64,000 nucleotides of DNA from Adiantum capillus-veneris (GCA_014529385.2 CM043956.1:85859721-85923720), one strand, 5' to 3'; shown: positions 1 through 11,438, numbered from the stretch's first letter. The notes: generated from the letters alone by a model not told the origin. Made by a program: numbers and translations.

Positions 1-567
1 TGCGCGAGATCACCTTCTTGCCGTCATCATCCATGATGATGCCGCCACTGATGTCGACGGAGTAAGGCAAGCCCTCTGGCCGGTGACGCGTGAACCTGGG
101 TGTCCCGACAGGGGTCTCTAACGGCGTGTCGATGGGGGTACGGACGTCAGGTGTCTCCACCGGCGTCTGGTCCCCGAAGCGAGGAGTGTCGAGTGGGGTG
201 GCTCCTGGCGGAGTAGGTAGAGGTGTGTAGCTTCTAGGAACAGTCAGCCGTGCAGAAACTGGCGTAGATGGCGATGCTGTGGCTGGTGTGGGGGCAGGCA
301 AAGAAGGGGAGGGTAAAGAGCCTCGTCAAACACGAGGCGGTGTGGAGGCATCGGTGGCGGAATCCCCACAACAACCGCCACCGCCACCACTAGAGCGCCG
401 GTGTCTAGATGAGTGTGAAGCTCGTCTCGTCGACGCCGAAGCTTCGGAGCGCGCCGAATGCTCCGAAAGAGAGGGAGATGCGGATGGAGTAGGAACGCGC
501 GATGACGCTCCACGTACCACTGTCTCTGCTGCGGTGACAAAGAAGAAAGAAACTCCTCATCATCCAT
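1..567 (-). CDS. TNPA-like second CACTA gene, 3' part missing at the window edge
   Basis: On the minus strand a Ser/Pro/Thr-rich reading frame runs from about 528 to base 1 and stays open off the edge, except for one in-frame TGA near 327. The middle is a run of Thr-Pro units (motifs such as TPLDTP, TPVETP, TPIDTP). The last visible part reads YSVDISGGIIMDDDGKKVIS. A pyrimidine-rich tract ending in AG at about 529 looks like a 3' splice site. An ATG at 567 opens a different frame (MDDEEFLSSLSPQQRQW), so the true start is uncertain. Lying just downstream of the TNP2 gene on the same strand, it is best explained as the element's accessory TNPA-like protein. No domain was recognised with confidence, and it could be an unrelated captured fragment. 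Confidence 0.4.
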
Positions 568-839
568 ACCTGCATTAAACACACGAATATTTAAACTTAA
601 TATTGAATGAATAGAGTAGACAATGACGCAAAGACCATTAAATACAATGACGTAATGACGCATATAAATACAATGACGCAATGAATTGAGTGATAGAAGA
701 GGCAAGTCGAAAACTCAGAATTTTCAATCAAAAGATGTGTGCGCGAGTAGAAAAGAGTGTTATACACCATGGAAGGTACTTAGAGAGCCAGAGCTTTTAC
801 AACACGGAGCAAAATTGTTCAAATACAATATTTGTGGCT

Positions 840-1592
840 TTAAGAGATCTCTCTCTCATCCTCGCATAACTCAGCATAACTTCCTATATCTATATAGAGC
901 TCTCCGTTTAAACACATATCCTCTGTTTCATTTTGTAGCTCCTCTGCATGCACCCCATATAGAGTAGTAGCATCTTGATGCTCGTCTGGCACCACCGCAG
1001 CGGCTTTTGATTGAGCATCTTCTCTGATCTCCTCCATTGATGTTGTTGTGATTGGCACATGGTAGCCTTCATACGTCCTTGCACTACGAGGGGCTACCTC
1101 TATGACGTACCACCAGTTTGATGTAGACTTTGTAGGATGAAATATTACCTGCTAGAGCCACATAACTTACATGAGAGCTTTCAAGCACATAACTTGTAAA
1201 AGGGGGATGTTAACTATTTACATACTTACTTGTTCACAATGCTCGGGTAGTATGAAAGTGTCTCTTAGGTCAGTCCATTTCTTAGTAGAATCCACCTCAA
1301 GAAAACCAGACTCTCCTCTACGCACAGTAGCGTTGCGACCCTCCATGATTATCTTGAACCATTGCACGTCGAACAAGTCGACAAAAAATCCTCTGTAATC
1401 GATCCTCAAAATCTCTTGCAGTGTGCCGAAATAAGTGAGTTCCGCCACCACAGGATCTGCATCAGAGGAACGTCGTCGACTAGACTGTTCAAATTTTGCC
1501 ATGATTCCACAATCTTGAGTAAAACGCTTTTTGTCGATTCGTTCCACCCTAAAATGTCGACCTTTACACCATGCTGCTGTGTATGACTTATA
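840..1592 (-). CDS. C-terminal DUF4216 exons of the CACTA transposase
   Basis: Two exons, 1592-1230 and 1151-840, carry the DUF4216 region found at the C-terminus of, or just downstream from, plant TNP2 transposases. Visible signatures are the central YFGTLQEILRIDYRGFFV stretch, followed by VQWFKI, then the closing WWYVIEVAPRSARTYEG block after the intron. The gene ends at TAA (842-840) after an acidic tail (EDMCLNGELYIDIGSYAEL). Splice signals are GTAAGT at 1229 and a pyrimidine tract with AG at 1153-1152. The segment is listed separately because automated gene finders often report it as its own gene. The clean in-phase junction at 1673/1592 with the preceding exon argues it belongs to the same transcript as TNP2. 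Confidence 0.75.
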
Positions 1593-4155
1593 CTACAACG
1601 AACAAAGATTATGAGTGGCCGTTCAAACGTTTATAAATAAAGTCACTTGCTAGTCGTACATTGCAAACTTACCTTGGTCGCGCAACCCCGAGAGTACTCC
1701 CACTCTTCTTCAGTCACTTCTTCACCGCATTGTTGTGCGCTTTTCAATTGGTTGTGCAACCATCTTAAGATCATGAAGGTTGGTAGGCTCTCCAGAACCG
1801 CTAGATAGTGCATCGGTGGTCGTCTTCCCCGTCTCCACTCGATTCGTGCCCTTTGTCGCTCTTGGTTTGCATCCTCATATTGTGAAATCCACTTTTGCAT
1901 CACTGGATTGTGAAGCATGCAAAATTGGTTGATTTTAGCCTCTAGATCTTCCGTCATCTTCTTCTCAACACCGAGATTGCACATGACAATCCCAGATATG
2001 CGCTCATCATCTATGGTTCACCATAGCGTGTCCCAGGATTTATCAAATCCGTCTAGCCACTCTCCAATGTACACTAGGGACTCTGATACCAACCAACCTT
2101 CTGCCATGCTACCCTCCGGACGTGCCTTTTGACGCACATATCCCTTAAGCGTTTTCATGAAACGCTCTAAGAAGAACATCCATCTGGAATGAACTGTGCT
2201 AGCTATTTCCACCTCATCAACTATGTGAACAAGAAGATGCACCTGAATGGTTAGCATTGTAGTAGGAAAATGTTTCTCAAACATGCACACAAGCTCCGCA
2301 GCATTTAGTTTGGCGAATGGTATGGAGTCTACGTTGATCTCCTTTTGTGAGATCCATTGCACCAGCTTTGCAAGTTTGTAGATTGTGTTACGGATGTCGA
2401 GAGACAAACATCCCAAAATGGCAACCGGTAAAATAAACTGTAAAGTATGTGCAGCAATGATATTAAAGTCCACATTTTATGCAATGATATTAAAGTCCAC
2501 TATGAACGTACCTGACACATTTTATGCCAATCATGTGACTTCAAACCGGTAAGCTTTCCTTCTTTAGTAAAACACGTTCGGAGCGAGTGCATTACGCCAG
2601 TGGGGGTCCGCAAAGATCGAATGGTCTCTTTTACTTTGCATTCTTGGGCTCCTGTGAAAATCCATGGTGCTTTAGGGAGTTTTATCGATCCATTAGACGC
2701 TGTTTGCGGCCAATATTGCTCCATACAATCCACATTTCTAAGGTCAACTCTGGCTCCCAAAGTATCTTTCTTACCAGTCAGATGGTCCCATAGTAGATTA
2801 CCCACATTCTTGAATATGTGCATTGGATCGAGCAAGTGATTGATCATGAGTCGAGGCCAGTATGGTAACTCGTACCATAGAGATGGTCTCTTCATCCCTG
2901 GAGGCAATCCGTCATCGCACATCTCCTTCTGCTCTAACCATGCTTGTGCAGACATCCTTGGTGGCTCTCTTCCCAAAAAGCCGTCGCGTAACACATGATT
3001 CTCTGGAAGATACGCTTGATGACCTTCGTAGATTTGCTTCTTCAGTGAGGGTGCCCTATGTGCATTCAGTCTAGGTCCACATGTGACACATGCTCTGTAT
3101 CCGCTTGTTTGAAGCCCTGCATGTATACACATGATAATAGATCAACTATGGGAAAAAACAAGATTTACAGTGTCTGAGTGAGGAGTGTCAATAGATCACC
3201 TGAGCATTCTGTTAGCCCGGGATAGTCATGCATGGTCCACATTAGAATGCCTCTGATCAAAGCATTCCGTCGTCCTGTGTGTCGGCTCATATCCACCACC
3301 TCTATGCCAATCCACAATTGTTGTAGCTCTTCCAATAGTGGACGAAGATACACATCCATATTCCCCACTTTATATCGCCTTGGCACAATCAAGCTTAACC
3401 ATAGGTGCCCCTTCTTCGTAGTCAACCACAGGGGAATGTTGTAGTTGACGATGACAACGGGCCATACACTGTAAGATGTTGATCTTTGACCAAATGGATT
3501 TACGCCATCCATAGCCAGGCCTAAGCGCAAATTTCGAGCTTCCCTGGAAAAATCCGACCATGTTCCATCTATATGTTTCCACGCTACGCAATCTGTAGGA
3601 ATTCGTAGCACACCATCCGAAGATTTATTCTCCTCATGCCATGATGCTAGGGCGGCCATGGACTTACATTCGAAGAAATGCTTGATGCGAGGAAGCAGAG
3701 GGAAATGTCGCAAAACCTTTTGTGGAATTTTTGTCCCGTGGAGATCTACTCGATATCTTTCGGAATCACATTTCGAACACTTCTCCATGTCTATGTATTC
3801 CCCTCTGAAAAGAATGCAGTCATTAGGACAAGAGTGGATAGAATTGTAATCCATCCCCAAGTTTTGCAAAATCTTTCTTGCTTCATCTCGGGAATCTGGC
3901 ATCACATTGTCAGCTGGTAGTATGTGCTCTTTCAGCAATCTACACAACATAAAAATATGATACAGTCGTGTAAAAATCTATCAGATCATTATACATTTAG
4001 AGTTTTATTAAAGTAAACTAATTGTAATAGATCACCTGAAAAGCGCTGTGACGCTAGTGTCACTCCATCCAAACTTTGCCTGCATGTTGAGAAGAACCAG
4101 GAGTGCTTTCAATCTAGACATACGTTGTCGAGAAATTTGCGGTCTTGCCAGGAAA

Positions 4156-4943
4156 GCACCGGGCTTATGGCTGTGAGAGTTTGTGAGAGAACTCAACAAA
4201 AACTATATGAAGGAGTTAAACCATAGATGCCATGAAGACTAGGGTTTGGAAAGAAGTGCAATCAAAGAAGACTCACTCTTTCTCTCTTGCATTCACACAC
4301 ACAAAGAAAGAACGCAAAAGAGAATGTCAAAACAATACGAAGATGAAAACATCAAGGCTATGGTCATATCGTATCATGGGTAATATGAAAGGGTTAATGG
4401 ATGAGTTAATGGCATTCAGTCTTGGCTGACCAAATAGGCTACGAATTGTTCTTTGGAATTGTAGTTTTGTGCTTACCATAATATATATATTTTGTCTAGT
4501 GATTGGGATTAATTGTGTGTACAAATCCTCTTGGTTCATAGCAAGATAACTACGCTTACATCAAAAGAAAAATTATAGTCTCTGAGAGGTAGTATGATGG
4601 GATCCGGTGATAGAAGTATTTCATTAAGCCTTTCTGGGCCAAAGAGAAACACTATACGTTGTTGAAAGTGTATTTTTCGGCTAATCCATACGTTAGTTCT
4701 AATAGATTGTACAGAGTGAAAGAGATAAAAATGATCATCATGTGGGTTATTCATCTAGGATAGTATGTGAGAAATGTAGATATGAGAGAAGTGAAGAGAT
4801 GAGAAGTTTCCCTCCCAAGCCCTATTCTTGCCCGTAGGCAATAAGGATACTGCTGGGAGAGATGTACCTGTAGCAAAGAGAACCTAGAGAGGATGAATTA
4901 CTAAGAATGAGAGAGATAGGCTTGGTTAAGGAGATGAGATTCG

Positions 4944-4981
<38 letters not shown>

Positions 4982-6114
4982 GATTAGAGATGAAAATGAA
5001 AACAACAAGAAATCAAGAAAACATCAATGTAGAACACATCTTACTTGAAACCCTTCGGCACCATTATTGATGGAGAGAGAAGAAGAGTGGATAATTCCAC
5101 TTTGATTGATACGCCAAGTACAACACCTTCTTTGATTAGAGTTGATCCTCCAAGGATGGCGTACAAGAATGGCTAGTTTTCCTCTAGGAGAAAGTGTAGG
5201 CTTGGGCTTATGTTAATGGCTAAGTACAATTAGGCATTACTACTCACTCCCTCGAGAATTCCTCTCATCAATGGCTTGAATGCTTGAGTTCCTTCCAAGG
5301 AAGAAGAGGTCCCCTTTTATAGGTGAAGGGAACCCACAAGGGTTTACACAAGAAGAGAGGAGCTAGTGTGAACAGGAATTGGAAAAGTTGGAAATGAGTT
5401 GTCCTTGCATGATGTGGGCAGACTGGGGTCCAGTATTTTGATCATATCTCCTCAACCGTGGCTCCAAATAAAAAAGTAAAAATATGGGCAGAAACTTCAG
5501 CTCATTAGCTACGATTTTCATTTTAAAATCACTCTCCAATTCGGATTGGAACCTTGTGTAAAAAATTCATCAAAATAGGGTCCATTTATGGCAGCAAAAG
5601 TCTTCATGTGGTCTCCTTAGCCTTGACTTTCATTTAATTCCAAAGGACACCTCATGCCATATGAAAGCATGACATTGCTCCTTGACAAAGTTTTGTAATC
5701 ATGCTTGCATTAATGCATTAAAATAAGTTTTGAAATCATGCCACCTAGTGTCCCACTAGGATTTTATTCTCTCCTAGTAGCTATTTGAAAGGAAAAGTAT
5801 AAAAAATACATAGAATATATATATATTGGAGTTTACCCTAGATATAGGATCTAGCTAGGGTGTGAAATGATAATGAAATAGTAGAAATAAAGAATCAATG
5901 CTTTTTGCCCCAAGTTAAAGAGACGGAGCTATTGCTGCTTTTCCCATAGTATTTTCTGATGGTAAAGTAAGGATATGTTACCCTTGAGAAAAATAATAGG
6001 ATGAGATAGAAATCTTATTTTTACATATGCATATGTACATTATAAGAAATATAATTATGTATCTTAAAAATTACAAGATAACTCTTGTAGCATGCGTTCC
6101 CACTATGTACATGT
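4156..6114 (-). other. Large transposase intron with LTR-like insertion
   Basis: Non-coding gap between the N-terminal exon and the TNP2 core exon. It holds a (TA)n run at about 4944-4977 and AT-rich DNA. A stretch of about 850 bases from 4978 (starting TGTTGGATTAG) has a minus-strand TATA-like box (CTATAAAAGG) near 5315 and looks like a degenerate solo LTR. I could not find a target duplication or a clear CA end, so that reading is tentative. Small ORFs here look random. An intron of about 2 kb among introns of 70-100 bp in the same gene fits a later insertion. Confidence 0.4.
4944..4977. repeat. (TA)n microsatellite
   Basis: Uninterrupted alternating TA/AT run of about 34 bases inside the large transposase intron, immediately left of the LTR-like segment. 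Confidence 0.9.
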
Positions 6115-6573
6115 CACAACACGACAACGTGCTCCATTATACAATGGCGTATCGGCTTCACTTTTCATATCATCATAGATAAGCCTTTCTGAATCCATGA
6201 TCGTCTCGATCATTTCATCAATCTCGGGCTCAAACATTGCCTCGTTGGGAATTTGCTCTGCATGATCATCCCCCGAGCTGTCAGAGGCTACATCTTGTGG
6301 CCTCACATATGTTACTTGACCAAAGCGCCTGCGAACACGTCTATTGGGTTGCAAGATTGCTGCTTGTTGGCCAGCGTCAGAGTCCGACGAGTTATAATTG
6401 GCAACAACTCGATCTATAATAGATGGATCGAACTCGCCAAATTCACGAACGTACTGCAAAGAAACACGTCTTGTCCGTCACACAGCATGCTTGCATTGAT
6501 TACAAGGACATAAGACCCTCGTTGAGAGATAGGTGTTTCGGTTGGACGGTCCCGCATCCTCGTCGCTACTCAT

Positions 6574-7930
6574 AATGAGGATAAAAAACTTATAACTTGG
6601 ACAACAAATTTAATATTCTATTGGCATTCTTCGTCTTATCTCTCTCTCTCTTTACCTCACATTCTCTAGTCATGTCCAATCCCCGCACACCTCGGTCTAG
6701 AGGTGCACGGAGATCAGAACCACCGGGTTATAATCTCGTCTTTATTGGTCAATACCTATATTTGTGGGTACAAGAAATCTACACACCCACGTCTACATGA
6801 TACTGCATGTAGTGGACAAAACCCCTTTGCCTCTTCTCTAGCTGTAGCACTTCACAGCATCTTAACATCTTTTCATAGTAGATCTTTTCACTGTTCGTCT
6901 AACTCTAAACCCTAAACCGTAAGTAATTCTTGCGTGGACTCGATCTAATGTAAATAAGCATAAATCTAACTAAAAATAAACCTAAATCTAATTTAACGTA
7001 AGTCTACATCTAACCTAATCTTTAACGTCTTTTGGGATAGTTTTCTACGACGTTAAAACTCTCTTCTTCTTGTGTGTGTGGGTAAACCTAAATAAACCTA
7101 AGTCTAATCTAATATAACATAAATCTAAATCTAACGTAAATTATGTTATATTAAAAACAAAGAACTAAACTAACAGGGATTATAAGAACCTTAAAACTGA
7201 TTTAACACATATTTTTTCACATAACTCGGCAAGAGTTGGCATTCTCATCACTAAAGATGTGAGAGTTAACTTCCGGCGGTGATGCTGCCTCATCTCCATC
7301 CACATCTGACGACAACAATTGGCCCTTTAGACCGTTCTTTCTCTTGTTACTAACTTTGAAGTTGCTGTTGAATGACTAGAGGTTGTCTAGATGGTCATTG
7401 TGTCGAGGATGTAGTGACTCTTGCCGCCCTGAAGATCCACCTTCTTCCCTATCTTCTGAAGACATTTCACCAGTACTTTTGGATCGACGGAGCCCACCAT
7501 GAGTGAAGGCAGCAATACCCTATATTCCATTGAGGGCTTTCTTCACCCGCTTCATGCAGGCATCGCAGTCTATGGAGACCTAAATCTAATCTAATATAAC
7601 GTAAATCTAAATCTAGCGTAAATAAACGTAAATCTAGTTAAAAATAAACCTAAATCTAATTTAATGTAAGTCTACATATAACCTAATCTTTAACGTCTTT
7701 TAAGATAGTTTCCTACGACGTTATAACTCTCTTCTTCTTGTGTGTGTGCGCGTGTGTGGATGTGTGTGCCAATAAAAAGAGATAAATGGTATAACCTTTC
7801 TATCACCCATGCCAAGTATGATAGATTGATTATGCCATTTCCCTCTTGAATAATAGGTCATGAGTTCAACTCCTCGTCGGCTGGATCTTTAGTTCTTTTA
7901 ATTTTAATTAGTTTCCTACGACGTTAAATT
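6574..7930. repeat. AT-rich DNA with a ~145-bp direct repeat
   Basis: No convincing gene. A segment at about 6955-7080 (TAAAAATAAACCTAAATCT, then AACGTCTTTT, ACGACGTTA, CTCTTCTTCTTGTGTGTG) recurs at about 7610-7745 with a few changes. Between and beside the copies are many AAATCTAA, AACCTAA and CTAAACCCTAAA-like words. Some of these resemble degenerate telomere repeats but are never in a regular array. The 7770-7900 part has a weak pol III B-box-like word (GAGTTCAACTCC near 7863), too poor to call a SINE. A short Leu/Ser-rich ORF at 6597-6800 has no recognisable features. Confidence 0.55.
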
Positions 7931-8163
7931 AGTTTCTCTCTCTTTCTCTCTCAATGTGTGTGCATTTTTTTGGATCGTATGCATGTTTTCTCTCTCTTTT
8001 CCTCTCTCAATGTGTGCGTTTTTTGTTTATGCATGTTCTCTCTCTCTTTTCCTCTCTCAATGCGTGCGTTTTTTGTTTATGCATGCTCTCTCTCTCTTTT
8101 TCTCTCTCAATGTGTGTGTGCATTCTTTGTTTATGTATGTGTGTGTGCGTTTTTGTTTTTGTT

Positions 8164-8215
<52 letters not shown>

Positions 8216-8400
8216 AACACTATGTGTGTGTGTGAGAGAGAGAGAGAGGGAGAGAGAAAGAGGGGAAGGGAACATGAGAATGAGGAGAGGGAAGGAGCAT
8301 ACCTGGCTCTCCTTCCTCTCCTCGTGTGTGTGTGTGTGCGTGTGTGTGGAGAAGAAAGAGAGAGAGAGAGAGGGAGAGAGAAAGAGGATGAGTGCTTTGA
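7930..8400. repeat. Microsatellite and minisatellite block
   Basis: From about 7934 to 8150 a unit of about 60-65 bases (CTCTCTCTTTTCCTCTCTCAATG, TGCGTTTTTTGTTTATGCATG) is repeated three to four times. Then come a pure (CT)n run at about 8168-8212, (TG)n and (GA)n at 8221-8260, (TG)n at about 8322-8348 and (GA)n at about 8357-8385. Long ORFs here on both strands encode only Leu/Ser/Cys or Arg/Glu repeats and are artefacts of the simple sequence. Confidence 0.9.
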
Positions 8401-8879
8401 ACTGTGCTCCAGATTCCTTTTGTTTTTATGGAAGGTAGAGTCTTCCGTTCTTAATGAGAAAATGCTATGAACACAAAGAAAGTGAATGGACACTGTGCGT
8501 GCAAGTGAATGAGACTGAGAGAAGAGAGATACGACACCAGAGAAGTTGTAAAACCCTCCTCCCAAGGCCCCACTCTCGTCGGCGAGAGTGGTCTACTTTT
8601 TGATTGCACAAAGTGGTACAATGCGTATGCAATGGACTGATGCAACCTGGGACCTGTCGATGACGACGACAATGATGACGATGAAAACTTTAGGGCTGAA
8701 ATCTGTGGTCTTCTAACTGCTGAAATTTTGCAAATCTTTGGGCTGTTTTGGGTGGCTAAAAATGATTGTTTTGCTGCATTTTTATGGCTAAAAATGGGGG
8801 TTCTCTACAATGCTTCAAGGGGTTGATCTAGTACTGTGTCTAATGCTGAAAACGTTGTTGCAAGTGTTTTATCAACGGC

Positions 8880-8985
8880 TGATCTGGGGTAATCCTTTCA
8901 GGGGTGAGAGAGAAGGGAGTAGCCATAGCTGGGCTAATCCCTTCAGGGCTGAGAGAGAAGGGAGTAGCGATGGTTGATCTGACTC
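8880..8985. repeat. Two-copy ~50-bp tandem repeat
   Basis: The block GGTAATCCTTTCAGGGGTGA with its GAGAGAAGGGAGTAGC tail occurs twice in succession with small changes (GGCTAATCCCTTCAGGGCTG in copy two). The surrounding 8400-9040 stretch has no recognisable gene. Confidence 0.7.
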
Positions 8986-9043
8986 CATAGCACAGAAAAT
9001 GCAGCATGAGAGGTGAAAACACTGCTGTTTGTAGAAAACACAG

Positions 9044-9508
9044 TCACCAAGGGGGAGCGATCTCAGTTTTGAGGGAGTTTTTTATGACGGAAGCAATTAG
9101 CAGGGGATCATCGGCTTGGGAGAAGAACCTCAGCGTCTGATACCATGTGAGAGTAGGTAGCGAAAGCGAAAGCAAAAGAGCTGCCAACAACAACATATAG
9201 CTCAGGTTGAGTCCTTTCCAGGAATACATCCAGGTCTGCTTCATTTTCTCCACATCTGCCATATGGTTATAAGCTCGTGCTGCATTCGACCACAAACCAT
9301 CAAATCTCTCATGTAGCTTACTCTTGCATTGAATTTGTTACTGAGCATGTTTCTCTTTTAGTTTTGCTACCTGATCTTGCATTTGATTCATAACCTTTTG
9401 AAGCATCTGTAGCATTTTTGTTTGATCTATTTTGTTGTAGTCCACTCCATTCATGGCTGCTTCGACCTCATCTATAGATTCTTGATCTATTAATATTTTT
9501 ACTTGCAT
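9044..9508 (-). pseudogene. Unidentified broken ORF with coiled-coil-like N-terminus
   Basis: An ATG at 9508 opens a minus-strand frame of 56 codons to TAA at 9340-9338. The same frame then stays open to 9044, giving about 154 codons with one internal stop. The first half is helical and heptad-like (KMLQMLQKVMNQMQDQV, then AKLKEKH). The second half has a Leu-rich, possibly membrane-spanning stretch (LSYMLLLAALLLSLSL). I do not recognise the family. A TGGTATCAGAC word on the minus strand near 9147 resembles an initiator-Met primer site, so the segment could alternatively be part of an old LTR element leader. Confidence 0.3.
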
Positions 9509-9572
9509 TGATGTTACATGCAGATACGATGTTTGTGTTAGTTTGACATATGGTTTGTTTTAAATATAGAGA

Positions 9573-9692
9573 TACGATGAGTGACCAGGGTCATAGAGTG
9601 AAGGTGACGTTCATCAAGACTTTGCTATGTACCATTGGACTATCAGGAGAGGCTCTGATGGAGGCTATGTCAGATTATATGGAGATGTAAGA
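9573..9692 (+). CDS. Very short unidentified ORF
   Basis: An ATG near 9573 begins about 39 codons (MSDQGHRVKVTFIKTLLCTI, ending in DYMEM) before TAA. It is too short to identify. It sits between two unidentified minus-strand ORFs and may be an exon remnant of the transposon-like genes in this block. Confidence 0.15.
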
Positions 9693-9699
9693 CGCCAGT

Positions 9700-9969
9700 T
9701 TAGACAGTTCCATCGAGTTTCTTGGGCGATTCAGTTTGCTCGTACGTCCTGGAGATATGCTTTAGAGCTTCTTCTCGAAGATACTTTTCGTTGTTAGGAA
9801 TATCGCTCGCACTATCATTTTGATGCCAATCCTCAATAAAATCAGCCATGCCATCTTCATTATCAAAGATATCATCACGTCCATTAAATTCCTTAGAAAA
9901 TTGTTCCTTTAGTCTTGCATACATATTAGGATCACTCCTGCGTAGGATCCTCATGCACTCTATTGACAT
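9700..9969 (-). CDS. Unidentified small charged protein
   Basis: An 89-codon ORF from an ATG at 9969. The composition is protein-like rather than random: acidic and mostly hydrophilic (SDPNMYARLKEQFSKEF, EDGMADFIEDWHQN, KYLREEALKHISRTY). I do not recognise a family. It lies 290 bases downstream of the SET-domain relic on the same strand and could be an exon of that gene or of a transposon gene. Confidence 0.3.
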   Translation of the reverse strand: MSIECMRILRRSDPNMYARLKEQFSKEFNGRDDIFDNEDGMADFIEDWHQNDSASDIPNNEKYLREEALKHISRTYEQTESPKKLDGTV

Positions 9970-10258
9970 TTGAGATACGTCATGTGAATGTTGATTTGTG
10001 ACGTTATCAATGTCATAATCTAGAATCGCATATTTGAAGGTAAAGAAGATTGTATCAATAGTATGCTTATATATAAAAGAAGAGAGAGATGTGCATGGAA
10101 TTCAATAACATTTGGAAACAACAAAAAATAATATCAAAATAAATTAGCAACAGTACAAAATGTAATGCAAATGAAAGTGTAGAATTAGGGTACAAGAGTT
10201 CAAAATAACATTAGGAATTGTATACAATGAGCTCTTAACCCTTATCTGTTAAGGGTGC

Positions 10259-11330
10259 TCATGGAGGTCTACGCCATCCATAATTGACTAGAAATTCATC
10301 ACTAGCACGTAATGATTTAATAGCATGGACAACTATATATCTTGGTACATCCCTAGTCATGTGTCTTGGTTCATGACTATTCTCACACTCCACAAATGTG
10401 CAATTCTCCCTCGACTACTATTGATTAAACCTTCTATGTTTCCTTAAGAGTAAGGTCTTCCATCAACATAGAGTCTTTGGCCTTCTACATGTGTAATCCC
10501 TCTAGCAGAGAGAGAGGCTGCATTGAGACATAATCCATAAGTAGTCATGCTCTGGATGTAGCGAGTGAGCTGATGCCATGGACCCCATCTATATATAGGT
10601 CCACAAAAAAGACATAAGGGTGACCTCTGAATGAGGGGGCATATGCAAATCCTGTGCAATAAAGACGCCTCGTCCCGCTCCATTGATGGTGGACAGAGCA
10701 ATTATGTAGCGATTGCCCCAAAAGCCAAAAACTGCTCCGTCTGAAGGAAGTGGTCCTTCTTGCCAGCCTCCGAATCGTCTACGATCGTAGCTCTGTACTA
10801 GATCCCGTAAATGAGTAGGAAGTGTATGATCTCCACCCATCTCAACCTCTAATGGAGGAGGTAGAGGATGTCGAGAAACCTCGAGCTACTGACAAATGAC
10901 CTGTCCTTGCCGTGTGCGAGAGACATGTGCACCACTGGTAGTAAAGTCATCCTCACCATCAAGTGAAGATACCTACATACATAATCTAGTTATATATTTT
11001 ACTCTTTGATTTTTAAAACTCCAATATCAAACAAAGGGAGATCAAAAATATACCATAGGTCGATGTCACTCCTCAGGTGGTGGTGCTTGCTCAAAAGTAC
11101 CATAAGTCATCTGATGTGAAAAGCACTCCCGTCGTGGCTTGCGATACGTGCCACAACAACGAGCACACTAGCATATAATAGTCTCATCGTAGTAGAAATC
11201 ATCGTAAACGGGTTCATGTGCAGTATCGGAACTCTGTGCACCCCGGCTACCACTAGTAGGAGGTGGTGGTGTACCCTATGATTGATCCGAATCTGAATTT
11301 CAATTACCATAAAACAATGAGACATTTATC
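10259..11330 (-). pseudogene. Decayed SET-domain (lysine methyltransferase-like) gene
   Basis: Reading the minus strand across frames gives an ordered SET-domain series. First comes an upstream Cys cluster (CARCCGTYRKPRREC, about 11170-11130). Then NGAGRGVFIAQDLHMPPHSE (about 10690-10630), then LYVDGRPYS (about 10470-10445), then LINSSRG followed by ENCTFVECENS (about 10410-10370), and YIVVHAIKSLRASDEFLVNY near 10290, ending at TGA 10261-10259. These correspond to the GRG start, the substrate Tyr/Asp-Gly segment, the N-HS core and the final Y-G of SET domains. Breaks include a frameshift near 10600, TAA at 10446-10444, another frameshift near 10405, and stops in the upstream part. The canonical NHSC motif is altered to INSS. 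Function is lost. The gene may be a host gene captured by, or belonging to, a transposon. Confidence 0.6.
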
Positions 11331-11438
11331 AAATGACCAAATAAAAATTCCACAAAAGTAACAAAACATTGAAGTCTAATAGTTATATGGTACATTATGA
11401 CGCTTATTGTACTTTAAAAAATAAACAGGCGCTATTGT

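Larger units (their letters stand above)
1..6573 (-). mobile_element. CACTA (En/Spm) DNA transposon, partial
   Basis: Minus-strand block holding a TNP2-type transposase gene (840-6573) and, downstream on the same strand, a second TNPA-like reading frame that runs off the left edge. This two-gene order is usual for plant CACTA elements. I could not find the CACTA terminal inverted repeats. The left end lies outside the window, and the right end is somewhere right of 6573, in AT-rich and microsatellite DNA. The extent given is therefore coding content only. The large transposase intron holds further repeat sequence, so the element has itself been a target for insertions. Confidence 0.8.
840..6573 (-). 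pseudogene. TNP2-type CACTA transposase with DUF4218 and DUF4216 regions
   Basis: DDE-type transposase of plant CACTA elements, about 1,100 residues over roughly seven exons: 6573-~6115, ~4155-4036, 3939-3200, 3116-2512, 2437-1673, 1592-1230, 1151-840. Each inner junction has GT..AG ends and joins in frame, for example 4036/3939 (ALF-RLLKEH), 3200/3116 (ECSG-LQTSGY) and 2512/2437 (KMCQ-FILPVA). Domains in order: an N-terminal transposase-associated Cys motif (CPCNQCKH), the TNP2 core (CPNDCILFRGEY, WYELPYWPRLMINHLLDPMH), DUF4218 (FMKTLKGYVRQKARPEGSMA), then DUF4216 (AELTYFGTLQEILRIDYRG, WWYVIEVAPR). Two in-frame TGA codons interrupt it, at 6480-6478 and 2020-2018; both could be CGA-to-TGA changes. 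Otherwise it is remarkably intact, so the insertion may be fairly young. Exon calls are read by eye. The large intron junction (~6115/~4155) is the least certain. Confidence 0.85.

Noticed and set aside
6901-7160. Interstitial telomere array
   Set aside because: CCCTAAA-like words are scattered and degenerate and never form consecutive perfect repeats.
7954-8565. Long ORFs on both strands in the microsatellite block
   Set aside because: They are Leu/Ser/Cys or Arg/Glu repeats made by (CT)n and (TG)n. Several frames are open at once only because the simple repeats lack stops.
9130-9150. TGGTATCAGAC on the minus strand as an LTR-element primer site
   Set aside because: No LTR pair, gag or pol is found beside it, and the match to the initiator-Met site breaks after ten bases.
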